Origin: Lachnospiraceae bacterium
GTDB taxonomy: Bacteria > Bacillota > Clostridia > Lachnospirales > Lachnospiraceae
Length of the DNA stretch: 38,443 bases
Direction of reading: 5' to 3'
Assembly: GCA_021202075.1 (NCBI GenBank)
Contig: JAJQDT010000066.1
Span: 1-38,443 of the forward strand
A program made the position numbers and the translations under genes. The notes under the pieces are model-generated. The model did no database searches. It was not told the DNA's origin and saw only the letters and a program-made list of their open reading frames with translations. Shown here piece after piece: positions 6,960 through 15,177 of the stretch. Every line of letters begins with the position of its first letter. Positions within the stretch are counted from its first letter, which is position 1.

Positions 6960-8915
6960 TTATTTTTCCATCTCCTGCGGCATACTCCATGCGTGATGGT
7001 CGGTATGCAGCAGCTCATGCGCCCGGTGTGAGAGCGGCTCTCCGAGATAATCCTGATAGCACTGCTTTACAGCGGGGTTCTCATGCGAGTAGCGCAGCTG
7101 ATTGTTTTTGTCAAGTCCGTAAAGCACGCCGCCGCGCTCAGCCGCCATTTCTTTGCCGTCATGAATCGGCTGTCCGCCACCGCCGGCGCAGCCGCCCGGA
7201 CAGGCCATAACTTCTACAAAGTGGTAGCTCACTTCTCCTTTTCGCAGGGCCTCGATCAGCTTCCGGGTATTTCCCAGGCCGCTGACAACCGCAACCTTCA
7301 GCTGCGTTCCGGCAAGGTTGAACTCCGCTTCCTTCCAGCCTTTTGTACCTCTTACCTTTTTGAAGGAATCCGGATCCGGGTTTCTCCCGGTGACCAGATA
7401 ATACGCGCTGCGCAGGGCGGCTTCCATCACGCCGCCGGTTGCGCCGAAGATCACGCCCGCGCCGGAGCCAACGCCAAGCGGCATATCGAAGTCCTCTTCC
7501 GGAAGCATGTCCGGATGAATCTGCTCGGAGCGGATCAGGCGGTCGACCTCGCGGGTCGTCAGAACGACGTCCACATCCGGAACCGATGCTTTCTCCTCCC
7601 GGTTTTCGCTCTTTTCCTGGCTTCCGCTCTCTCCCGGAGCAATGGTCTCTCCTCCGGCCTGCTTCTGCTCTTCAAGAGCGATCTCGCGGCTTACTCTTGC
7701 CCCATCGTTCATCACCGGGATTGCGCATTCGTGTTTCTTTGCCACGCATGGCATGATCGAGACGCAGAAAATCCTGGACGGATCTACGCCGAGAAGCTGC
7801 GCGTAATATGATTTTGCGATCGCGCCGAACATCTGCTGCGGAGACTTTGCAGTAGAAAGCTGGTCAACCATATCCGGGTACTGCGATTTCAGGAAACGCA
7901 CCCACCCGGGGCAACAGGAGGTAAACAGCGGGAATTTTTCGGGCTCATTTCCCGTTTCACCGCGATTGCCGGAGGCTTCGCTTTCACCGGAATTCTGCCC
8001 CGTGGAAACTGCATTTTCTCCGGAATTCTGCTGTGCCGACGCCTGTCCGGCCGCCCTTTTAATCTTCTCAATCAGCTCACTCCCTTCCTCCATGATGGTA
8101 AGGTCTGCGCTGAAATTGGTGTCAAAAATATAGTCAAATCCCACCCGGCGCAGAGCAGCCACCAGCCGTTTTTCGGTGGCAAACTCCGGAGAAAGGCCGA
8201 ATGATTCGCCCCATGCCGCGCGCACGGCGGGCGCGATCTGTACGACTGTGATTTTATCCGGATCCGCAAGTGCGTCCAGCACCCGATCCGTGTCGTCCCA
8301 CTCACGGAGAGCGCCAACCGGACAATGGGTAATGCACTGACCGCAGAGTGCACAGTCGGACTCCTTGATTTTCCGGTTCATGGAGACATCTACGGTCGTC
8401 CGGGAACCCGTGCCGGAAATATCCCAGATGTGCATCCCCTGTACCTTGTCACAAATCTGCACGCAGCGCATACACTTGATGCATTTCCGGGCATCCCGGA
8501 CCAGCGGGAACCGCATCGGCCACTCAAACTTCGGGACTTTTTTGTGGAACGGAAGCTCCACGATACCGAGATCATTCGCAATGGTCTGCAGGGTACAGTT
8601 CCCACTGCGGACACAGGTCGCGCACTGTCCGTCGTGCTGGGAGAGAATCAATTCGACCGTATTGCGGCGGCTCTCACGCACCTTCGGACTGTTTGTATGT
8701 ACAACCATTCCGTCCCAGACCTGATTGTTACAGGCAGAGACCAGCTTTGCGCAGCCCTCAACCTCCACAATACAGACACGACAGGCTCCGATATCGTTGA
8801 TGTCTTTTAAATAACAGAGAGTAGGAATGTAAATACCGGCCGCTTTTGCCGCTTCCAGAATGGTAGAACCGTCTTCTGCCATATACTGCTTTCCATTGAT
8901 TGTCACATTTACCAT
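6960..8915 (-). CDS. hydA: [FeFe] hydrogenase, NAD(P)H-linked multi-cluster type
   Basis: Cytosolic iron hydrogenase, 651 aa, which forms or oxidises H2. In order: a 2Fe-2S ferredoxin domain (Cys34, 45, 48, 62), a His-Cys 4Fe-4S site (His94, Cys98, 101, 107), two 4Fe-4S clusters (Cys145-155 and Cys188-198), then the H-cluster domain with TSCCPGW (332-338), MPCVAKK (388-394) and CPGGCAGG (572-579). The ATG at 8915 has GGAGG 8 nt upstream and overlaps the previous gene's stop by 7 nt, implying translational coupling. Odd feature: two hydrophilic low-complexity insertions (about 288-327 and 407-445) lie between the H-cluster motifs, the first containing a repeated QNSGE. No maturation genes (hydE, F, G) are in the window. 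Confidence 0.95.
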   Translation of the reverse strand: MVNVTINGKQYMAEDGSTILEAAKAAGIYIPTLCYLKDINDIGACRVCIVEVEGCAKLVSACNNQVWDGMVVHTNSPKVRESRRNTVELILSQHDGQCATCVRSGNCTLQTIANDLGIVELPFHKKVPKFEWPMRFPLVRDARKCIKCMRCVQICDKVQGMHIWDISGTGSRTTVDVSMNRKIKESDCALCGQCITHCPVGALREWDDTDRVLDALADPDKITVVQIAPAVRAAWGESFGLSPEFATEKRLVAALRRVGFDYIFDTNFSADLTIMEEGSELIEKIKRAAGQASAQQNSGENAVSTGQNSGESEASGNRGETGNEPEKFPLFTSCCPGWVRFLKSQYPDMVDQLSTAKSPQQMFGAIAKSYYAQLLGVDPSRIFCVSIMPCVAKKHECAIPVMNDGARVSREIALEEQKQAGGETIAPGESGSQEKSENREEKASVPDVDVVLTTREVDRLIRSEQIHPDMLPEEDFDMPLGVGSGAGVIFGATGGVMEAALRSAYYLVTGRNPDPDSFKKVRGTKGWKEAEFNLAGTQLKVAVVSGLGNTRKLIEALRKGEVSYHFVEVMACPGGCAGGGGQPIHDGKEMAAERGGVLYGLDKNNQLRYSHENPAVKQCYQDYLGEPLSHRAHELLHTDHHAWSMPQEMEK

Positions 8916-10747
8916 TGTTCGTTCCTCCCTCCTTTGAACGCGCCGTAGCCGAAATGATCGCACCGCAGACAGCGCCGCGATTCCTGGTCAGCCTCCTCGC
9001 AGGTCATACCGCACTCGACCGGTTCAAAATCCTTCGACCGGTCAGCGGCCTGGCGCTCCTTCAGATTGATGCGCGCACAGTTCTTCCGGTCATCCAGGCG
9101 CACCTGCGGAAGCTCCACGTCCGCAGAGATCAGATGCTGATATCCGAGGAATTCATCGATGTTGGCCGCCGCCACCTTTCCGGCCGCGATGGCCCGGATC
9201 ACAGTCGCGGGACCCGTCACGCAGTCGCCGCCGGCAAATACACCGGTAAGCTCCCTGGCATTCACGCCGCTCCAGTTCAGTGCGTCAATGACTCCGCGCT
9301 TCACAGGAATCCCCTGCTTCTCAAACGCTCTGGAATCAATGCCCTGGCCGATGGCGACGAGTACGATGTCGCAGGGAAGCCGAACCTCATCCTCCGAAGA
9401 ATTCACCGGCGCAGGCCGCCCGTTTTTCATCGGCCCGATGATCTGCGGCTTCACCCAGAGAGCCGCCACATTCCCTTCAGCGTCCTTTTCAATGCGAAGT
9501 GGCGCGTGCAGATCCAGAAGCTCGCAGCCCTCCTGAATCGCGCCCTCGACTTCTTCTTGCATGGCGGTCATATCCACCGACCTTCTCCGGTACGCGATGC
9601 GGACACGGCTCGCTCCAAGGCGAATGGCCGAGCGGGCCACATCCATCGCCACGTTTCCTCCGCCGATGACGACGATGCTCTTTCCGGTAAAATCAGGCAT
9701 CTCGTCATCGCCGATCCCGCGCAGCATCTCCACGGCGGAGATCACGCCCTTTGCGTCCTCGCCCTCGATGCCAATCTTCCGGTCGGTGTGCGCGCCGATC
9801 GCAATATAAACCGCATCATATTCCTTTCTCAGATCCACAATGCTCGGAGCTTCACCGACCGTCACGCTGGTTTTTACGGAAATGCCAAGGCTTATGATCT
9901 GGTCAATCTCGCGGTCGAGCTCCTTGCGCGGCAGACGGTAATTCGGAATTCCGTAGCGGAGCATACCGCCCAGCTTTTTCCGCTGTTCGAAAATCGTCAC
10001 CTGATGCCCCATCAGGGTCAGATAATACGCCGCGCTGATCCCGCCCGGCCCGCCGCCGATCACGGCGACCTTTTTGCCGGTCGGAGCCGCCGGAACCGGA
10101 AGCGGCACATCCCCTGCGTGATCCACGGCAAAGCGCTTCAGTCCGCGGATATTGACCGGATCGTCAATCAGCGTCCTGCGGCAGCGCACCTCACAGGGAT
10201 GCTCACAGATCCGCCCACATACTGCGGGCAGCGGGTTATCCTTGCGGATCAGCCGCACCGCGTCGCCATAGCGGCCCTCCGCCACCAGGGCGACATAGCC
10301 GGGAATGTCCACGCCCGCCGGACACTGCGACACACAGGGAACCGGCTGGTACAGCTCGCACTTACATCGATGGCGCAGCACATGCTCCTCAAAGTCGTCG
10401 CGGAATCCCCGCAGTCCCTTCAGGACCATGTTTGCCGCCTCATAACCGATCGCGCAGTCTGCCGAATAAAAAATGTTTTTCGCCGTCTTCTCAATCAGGT
10501 CGATGGTCTCCATCGTCCCCCGGCCGTCCAGAACTATCTCCAGCAGATCCTGCAGCTGTCCCAGGCCGATCCGGCACGGAACACATTTTCCACAGGACTG
10601 CGCGTGGCACATCTTCAGAAAAGACGAGGCCAGGTCCACCGGACATAAGCCGGGCGGGCTGGCGCTGATCCGCCGTTCCAGATCCTTGTAGAGAGATTCT
10701 ACCGTTGTCTGAGCTTTGTTGTTCGTGATAATACTCAATCTGCTCAT
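8909..10747 (-). CDS. NuoF-like/GltD-like FAD and iron-sulfur oxidoreductase, hydrogenase partner
   Basis: Flavoprotein of 612 aa that probably supplies electrons from NAD(P)H to the hydrogenase, or accepts them. The N terminus (about 1-105) matches the C-terminal 4Fe-4S part of NuoF (CGKCVPCRIG, Cys52/55/58, with Cys98) but lacks the NuoF FMN/NADH domain. The remainder resembles glutamate synthase small subunit: an N-terminal double 4Fe-4S segment (CVSQCPAG, CGRICEHPCEVRC), an FAD motif VIGGGPGG near 229, an NAD(P) motif VIGGGNVAMD near 360, and GVFAGGDC towards the end. A further CLRC motif lies near the C terminus. It is the first gene of a two-gene operon. It is not a glutamate synthase by context, since no large subunit is adjacent. 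Confidence 0.88.
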   Translation of the reverse strand: MSRLSIITNNKAQTTVESLYKDLERRISASPPGLCPVDLASSFLKMCHAQSCGKCVPCRIGLGQLQDLLEIVLDGRGTMETIDLIEKTAKNIFYSADCAIGYEAANMVLKGLRGFRDDFEEHVLRHRCKCELYQPVPCVSQCPAGVDIPGYVALVAEGRYGDAVRLIRKDNPLPAVCGRICEHPCEVRCRRTLIDDPVNIRGLKRFAVDHAGDVPLPVPAAPTGKKVAVIGGGPGGISAAYYLTLMGHQVTIFEQRKKLGGMLRYGIPNYRLPRKELDREIDQIISLGISVKTSVTVGEAPSIVDLRKEYDAVYIAIGAHTDRKIGIEGEDAKGVISAVEMLRGIGDDEMPDFTGKSIVVIGGGNVAMDVARSAIRLGASRVRIAYRRRSVDMTAMQEEVEGAIQEGCELLDLHAPLRIEKDAEGNVAALWVKPQIIGPMKNGRPAPVNSSEDEVRLPCDIVLVAIGQGIDSRAFEKQGIPVKRGVIDALNWSGVNARELTGVFAGGDCVTGPATVIRAIAAGKVAAANIDEFLGYQHLISADVELPQVRLDDRKNCARINLKERQAADRSKDFEPVECGMTCEEADQESRRCLRCDHFGYGAFKGGRNEQW

Positions 10748-11112
10748 GCGATTCTATTATCTCCTTTCTTAAATGATGTTCCGTCTTACGGTCTTTTTCA
10801 AAGGCCTTTGGACGATCCCCGGGCGATCGGCTATCTGCCTGTCACAGATTGACAAGGAAATAAATGCCCTCCTTACAGATAAAAAACTTCCATTCAATCG
10901 TTTTACTGCACAAAACCGAATACCGTACAGCCCGGATTTTGGGCATCTTTTATATTTTTACCTTAGCACAAAATCTCTTCGCTTTCAATAGAGAAATTGC
11001 GGCTGACAGCCGAACAATAATGCGAAAATTGCATCGAAACCGCCTGTTTTCAAAAACTGTCTGAGGATGCCCAGTGCTTCGGTCTGTATTGTGAGGCTAT
11101 TCGAAATAATTC
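10748..11112. other. Intergenic region upstream of the hydrogenase operon
   Basis: About 365 bp between the divergent hydrogenase and ABC transporter operons. AAAGGAG precedes the flavoprotein start at a rather long distance. No convincing promoter for the hydrogenase operon could be fixed, though AT-rich stretches near 10930-10980 are plausible. A 60-codon leftward open frame at 10985-11167 has no clear ribosome binding site and no recognisable family. Confidence 0.5.
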
Positions 11113-11403
11113 TTGACTTGACCATTTCTGTACGGTATTCTAAATTCGTACCTATAGTAAACAGCAAAATTTTTATCGTTTACTATAATTTGATTCACAC
11201 GACCGCATATGGAATGGCTGCTCCGCAGCCTTGCATCTTCGCTGTCGCTTCAATCGTTGCTAAACGTGTACCACCGGCACACAGCAACGGCGCAAAGGGA
11301 AACGACTAAAGTCATTTCCTATAACTATATCAGAAAAGCGGGGCGCAAATCTGCGCCGCCTGCGATGCAGATCATTTCTGTAAAAAAGAAAGAGAGGGAA
11401 AAG
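11113..11403 (+). promoter_or_regulatory. Promoter and long structured leader of the ABC transporter operon
   Basis: TTGACT (11113-11118) and TATTCT (11136-11141) are separated by 17 bp. The predicted transcript has a leader of about 250 nt. It contains a perfect 10-bp inverted repeat (11153-11162 with 11178-11187), a GGCTGC/GCAGCC hairpin (11216-11230), a near-perfect GGAAACGAC/GTCATTTCC hairpin around 11301-11322, and GGCGCA/TGCGCC (11342-11357). No known riboswitch, in particular no THI-box core, was recognised. Confidence 0.55.
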
Positions 11404-12393
11404 TTGAGACACATGACAAAGGGAAAAGCTATGCTGGCAGCGGTTGTACTGGCCTTTTCACTGACGGCGGGCTGCGCCGCAGAGGAAGCATCAACATCGT
11501 TAACTGTAAATTTCGGGGTGCTCTCCGGCCCGACCGGGATCGGCGCCGCAAAGCTTCTGTCGGACAGTGACAATGGCGAGACGACAAACACATATGATTA
11601 TATCATCGCTTCAGACAACAGTGAGATTGTCTCCGGTCTGACGACCGGAGAGCTGGATATCGCGTGCATGGCATCGAATACTGCCCTGAACCTGTATAAC
11701 CAGGGCGTGGGCATTCAGGTAATCGCGCTAGGAACACAGGGCGTGCTGCATATTCTGGAGAGCGGCAGCGGCGAGGACATCCAGTCCGTCAGCGATCTTG
11801 CCGGAAAGACCATCTACACGACGGGACAGGGCAGCAATCCGGAGTACATCCTCCGTTATTTGCTCGAATCGAATGACCTCGATCCGGATACGGATGTGGA
11901 GATTGTGTTTGCAGATGCGAGCGAGATCAGCGTCGGGCTGATTTCCGGGGAGATTGAGACAGCGATGCTCCCGGTTCCGGCTGCGACCGCGGCCATTCTG
12001 CAGAGCGACGGAACCGTCCGGGACGCGATTGACGTAAACGAGGTCTGGGAGGAGATCGGAGAAGGCTCTTCCCTGATTATGACGGCAGTGGTGGCGCGCA
12101 CCGAATTTATTGAAGAGAACCCGGATGCGGTCGCCGCGTTTCTGAAAGAATACGAGGTTTCCATCGAATATGTAACGACGAATGTCGATGAGGCAGCAGC
12201 GCTGGTCGCCGGGTTCGGCATCACGCCGTCAGAGGCCATTGCCGCGGCGGCAATTCCACAGTGCAATCTCGTGTTTATCTCCGGAGAAGACATGGAGCCG
12301 GCGATTGCAGATTATTATCAGGTGCTCTATGACGCGGATCCGGACTCCATCGGCGGCTCACTGCCGGATGACGGGTATTATTATGCCGGGTAG
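11404..12393 (+). CDS. ABC transporter substrate-binding lipoprotein, NitT/TauT type
   Basis: Extracellular solute-binding lipoprotein, about 329 aa. The N terminus has a signal peptide (LAAVVLAFSL) ending in the lipobox LTAGC, so the mature protein would be anchored through that Cys. The body resembles the NMT1/SsuA/TauA family: residues such as GLTTGELDIACMASNTAL, DLAGKTIYTTGQGSNPEYILRYLL and AAFLKEYEVSIEYV match the two-lobed fold. The TTG start at 11404 has GAGAGGG 5 nt upstream; an ATG at 11413 is the alternative. The coding frame remains open upstream but is not conserved there. It is the first gene of a three-gene transporter operon. The family takes up sulfonates, nitrate, thiamine precursors and similar small molecules; the substrate here is unknown. 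Confidence 0.9.
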   Translation: MRHMTKGKAMLAAVVLAFSLTAGCAAEEASTSLTVNFGVLSGPTGIGAAKLLSDSDNGETTNTYDYIIASDNSEIVSGLTTGELDIACMASNTALNLYNQGVGIQVIALGTQGVLHILESGSGEDIQSVSDLAGKTIYTTGQGSNPEYILRYLLESNDLDPDTDVEIVFADASEISVGLISGEIETAMLPVPAATAAILQSDGTVRDAIDVNEVWEEIGEGSSLIMTAVVARTEFIEENPDAVAAFLKEYEVSIEYVTTNVDEAAALVAGFGITPSEAIAAAAIPQCNLVFISGEDMEPAIADYYQVLYDADPDSIGGSLPDDGYYYAG

Positions 12394-13186
12394 CAGGCTA
12401 TCCCGTCAACATCCAAATCAATATCAAAAAAATCAATATCAGAAAATTCGTAAAAAATGCGTCCGGATACTTATCCCGCTGGCGTTCTGGCTGGGGGTAT
12501 GGCAGATTGCGGCGATGACCGTGGGATTCCCGCTCTTGCTGCCGACACCGGTTTCGGTGTTTGGCACACTGCTGGATCTGGCGGTCACCGCCTCCTTCTG
12601 GGTGAGTATCGCGCTCAGCCTGGTGCGCGTGCTGTGCGGACTGGCGCTGGGATGCATCCTCGGATGTACGCTGGCTGTTTTGACCTGGCGTTTTCGATGG
12701 GCGGATGTACTCTTTTCACCAGTGATCCGCGTGATCCGGGCGACGCCGGTCGTTTCCTTTATCCTGTTGGTTTATCTCTGGGTGGTGCGCGCAAACATTC
12801 CGGAAGTGATTTCTTCCCTGATGGTGATGCCTGTCATCTGGAGCAGTCTGCGAACCGGGCTGGAAACCGCAGATGGACAGCTGCTGGAGATGGCGAAAGC
12901 GTACCGATTCGGCCGCTTCAAGACCCTCCGCCTGATCTGGCTCCCATCCCTTCGCCCGCACCTGACCGGCGGACTAAGCACCGCGCTGGGGCTTGCCTGG
13001 AAATCCGGCATCGCGGCCGAAGTCATCTGCCCGCCCCGCTACGCGATCGGATCCGAGCTCTCAAAAGCAAAGACGGCATTGCAGTCGCCCGAGCTCTACG
13101 CCTGGACCGTCACCATTGTGATTCTGTCGCTGGCGCTCGAGAGTTTGCTGAGATGGATGCTGCGATCCCGGAGGAAGAGAAAATGA
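12383..13186 (+). CDS. ABC transporter permease, NitT/TauT type
   Basis: Inner-membrane permease of about 267 aa, the usual size. It has an N-terminal membrane segment (ILIPLAFWLGVWQIAAM), several further hydrophobic helices, and the cytoplasmic EAA-type loop where the ATPase docks (EMAKAYRFGRFKTLRLIWLPSLRP). The start at 12383 overlaps the substrate-binding gene stop by 11 nt; a start at 12368 is also possible, and neither has a strong ribosome binding site, which suggests translational coupling. It pairs with the lipoprotein before it and the ATPase after it. The basic, Gln-rich first 25 residues are unlike most family members. Confidence 0.88.
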   Translation: MPGSRLSRQHPNQYQKNQYQKIRKKCVRILIPLAFWLGVWQIAAMTVGFPLLLPTPVSVFGTLLDLAVTASFWVSIALSLVRVLCGLALGCILGCTLAVLTWRFRWADVLFSPVIRVIRATPVVSFILLVYLWVVRANIPEVISSLMVMPVIWSSLRTGLETADGQLLEMAKAYRFGRFKTLRLIWLPSLRPHLTGGLSTALGLAWKSGIAAEVICPPRYAIGSELSKAKTALQSPELYAWTVTIVILSLALESLLRWMLRSRRKRK

Positions 13187-13773
13187 GCGTTCTTTGCATT
13201 AATAACCTCACATTTTCATATGCGGACAAGCCCATCCTGGAGCAGTTCAATCTGACAGTCCCACTGGATGGGCTGACCGCTCTATCCGGGCCCTCCGGCT
13301 GCGGGAAGACGACCTTATTGCGCCTGCTGGCCGGGCTGGAAACGCCGTCCCATGGGACCATCACAGGCATTTCGCCGGAGCAAATCACGATCCTGTTTCA
13401 GGAGGACCGGCTGCTACCGTGGCGAACCGTCCGGGAACATATTCTGGATGTACTGCCGCATGGACATCAGGAGGAAGCCGACCGCTGGCTTTCATTTGCG
13501 GAGCTGGAAGATTCCGCCGACCTCTATCCGGCAGAGCTCTCTGGCGGGATGGCACGCCGTCTGGCGCTGACACGCTGCTGCGCTTATGGAGGCGATTTGC
13601 TGCTTCTGGACGAGCCCTTCGCAGGCGTTGATGCGGAGCGCCGGGCTCGCATCCTCGAGCGGCTGAACCGTCAGGGCGTCCCTGCGCTGCTGGCCACCCA
13701 TGAGCCAGATGTCGTGGAGGCCTGCCAGCGGCAGATCATACTGGATGGATCGCCTCTGACAATCGTATCCTAA
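13183..13773 (+). CDS. ABC transporter ATP-binding protein, NitT/TauT type
   Basis: Cytoplasmic ATPase of the transporter, 196 aa, rather short for a family usually near 240-260 aa. All core motifs are present: Walker A GPSGCGKTT, Q-loop FQEDRLLPWRTV (typical of the SsuB/TauB group), signature LSGGMARR, Walker B LLLLDEPFAGVD, and the switch His in ATHEPDVV. The ATG overlaps the permease stop in an ATGA, so it is translationally coupled. The shortness comes from a compact helical region and a minimal C terminus. The gene ends 4 nt into the convergent spore protein gene. Confidence 0.92.
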   Translation: MSVLCINNLTFSYADKPILEQFNLTVPLDGLTALSGPSGCGKTTLLRLLAGLETPSHGTITGISPEQITILFQEDRLLPWRTVREHILDVLPHGHQEEADRWLSFAELEDSADLYPAELSGGMARRLALTRCCAYGGDLLLLDEPFAGVDAERRARILERLNRQGVPALLATHEPDVVEACQRQIILDGSPLTIVS

Positions 13774-13952
13774 TGTAGCGTTTCTCTTTTCTTTTTGGTC
13801 ATCAGTCCGCCAATCCGGCCGGTCTCCTTTGCGGTCAGGGACTTCCACCCCAGGGTCTTTACCTTTTCCAGCAGCCCCAGCTCCTCCGCAATCTCATATT
13901 TCAGCCGATCGTCCGGACTCAGCTCATCCCATACGATTTTCTTCTCAGACAT
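13770..13952 (-). CDS. Small acid-soluble spore protein, alpha/beta-type family
   Basis: A 60-aa protein that resembles clostridial small acid-soluble spore proteins, which coat and protect DNA in the dormant spore. The segments KYEIAEELGLLEKV and LTAKETGRIGGLMTKKK match the two conserved family blocks. AAAGGAG lies upstream of the ATG, and a forespore-type promoter (GAATA-N17-CATACTC, 13998-14026) lies about 40 nt before the start. It is convergent with the ABC ATPase gene and overlaps its last 4 nt. The divergent block spacing suggests a minor clostridial member rather than a major SASP. Confidence 0.8.
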   Translation of the reverse strand: MSEKKIVWDELSPDDRLKYEIAEELGLLEKVKTLGWKSLTAKETGRIGGLMTKKKRETLH

Positions 13953-13971
13953 AAACAGACCATACTCCTTT

Positions 13972-14100
13972 CTATGGCTTCACAGATGCTTTCATTAGAG
14001 TATGGCCTGTTTTGAAGATTCTATTCAATTTATCAATCAACACCTGATCCTCTTCGTATTCGCCAAAGTTCATGTCCGATTCACGAATCACCACTGACAC
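13972..14100 (-). pseudogene. Truncated partner gene of the broken ATPase
   Basis: A 42-aa reading frame begins with GTG at 14100, sharing one base with the stop of the ATPase; GGAGG lies 7 nt upstream, so it was probably a coupled gene. The first residues, SVVIRESDMNFGEYEEDQ, look like the start of larger proteins I associate with such ATPases, but the frame soon ends. The tail after EDQV looks unrelated, so the original gene was probably cut by a deletion. This is inference from memory of family openings, not an alignment. The spore protein promoter lies inside this frame. Confidence 0.45.
13998..14026 (-). promoter_or_regulatory. Sigma-G/sigma-F-type promoter of the spore protein gene
   Basis: Reading leftward, GAATA (14022-14026) and CATACTC (13998-14004) are separated by 17 bp. 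This fits the forespore consensus GHATR-N17/18-CATWHTA at all but the last position. Transcription would start near 13990, about 38 nt before the spore protein ATG. Confidence 0.65.
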
Positions 14101-15177
14101 TACAGCACCTCCTCAATCTCCTCTTCATATAAACGAATCGATGCATCAATTATGGAGTTATCTGGCATTCCGTCATGTAAATCATATATTTGCGTTTTCC
14201 CGTCTCTATCCAAAGAAATACACGTTACATAATCTGCACGTTTATATGCTATCAAAAAAAGCTTTTTAATCACGAAATAAGAATGGCTCGAAATAAAAAA
14301 CTGAATATTCATTTCTCTCGCAATGTTATCAATCATATCTAAATACTGGCAAATAGCATCCGGATGCAAAGCAGCTTCAATTTCATCTATAAATATGATG
14401 GAATCATGATCTATATATCCATTCGCCAAAAGTCTGTCCATAATTGCAATTTTCTTTACGCCTTCCGAAGTCGCTCCAATTGCAAATTTCTGATTATTTT
14501 TATTTTTGTAATACCATTTTCCGCTGCTCTCAACATAGTCTACCTTGCCGTTAATCACATCACTGACAATCTTTCTCGAATTAGCAAAAGCCGAATAATT
14601 TTTCCCTCTGGATGGAGCAATTCTCAATGCTTTAGCCAGATCATAATACGTATCGTCGAATCCAAAAACCTGATCGATTTCTCTGGATTTTAAAATGATC
14701 GAAAAGAGAGACAATACTTCTTTCGCCGGTATAAAAATAGAAAATGATCGAAAAGAGAGACAATACTTCTTTCGCCGGTATAAAAATAGAATTTCCAGCT
14801 TTACCGGTATCCGGATAAATAGCCGCCCCTACTTTATTTGAAGCGCTCTGGGTTAATTGATAATTCGCCATAACATCTCCCAATTTCAAATCAAACTTCA
14901 GACTTTCAGAAGCCGAGCGCGTAACCATATCCCCTAATTTATCCACCTGAAATGTCCACCGTAATTTCTCAGAAAGTACATCAATAAACGGTTTAATATT
15001 GTCCCCTCTCTTATATTCTTCCAATGATCGAATCATCGAATAAAGGGATTTAAGCAAATAAGTTTTCCCCGTTCCATTCTCCCCAATAATCAGATTAATA
15101 TTGGAAAACTGATCACACTGAAAATCTCCAAGAATACCATAGTTTTTCATACAGGCCGCATCAATTTTGCAACTCAT
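14100..15177 (-). pseudogene. AAA/OLD-like ATPase disrupted by a 49-bp tandem duplication
   Basis: An ABC/OLD-type AAA ATPase in two frames. The upstream part (from ATG 15177, GAGGAGG 7 nt before it) has Walker A IIGENGTGKT; the downstream part has Walker B SIIFIDEIEAALHPD and the H-loop-like FFISSHSYF. The break lies in two identical 49-bp copies (14692-14740 and 14741-14789). Because 49 is not a multiple of three, the second copy shifts the frame. Removing one copy restores a continuous protein of about 342 aa reading IFIPAKEVLSLFSII-LKSRE through the joint. Proteins of this class are often found in defence or DNA-processing modules, but the role here is unknown. The duplication could be reversible. 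Confidence 0.88.
14692..14789. repeat. 49-bp perfect tandem duplication inside the ATPase gene
   Basis: Copies at 14692-14740 and 14741-14789 are identical over all 49 bases. The event must be recent, since no differences have accumulated. It frameshifts the host gene. Confidence 0.95.

Noticed and set aside
8909..10747. Glutamate synthase small subunit
   Set aside because: Although the C-terminal part is GltD-like, the NuoF-type N terminus and coupling to the hydrogenase gene point to an electron-transfer partner instead.
10985..11167. 60-codon leftward frame between the hydrogenase and ABC operons
   Set aside because: No ribosome binding site or recognised family, and it overlaps the ABC operon promoter on the other strand.
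11113..11403. THI-box (thiamine) riboswitch before the ABC operon
   Set aside because: The transporter family made this worth checking, but the conserved CTGAGA and ACCTGA type core elements are not present.
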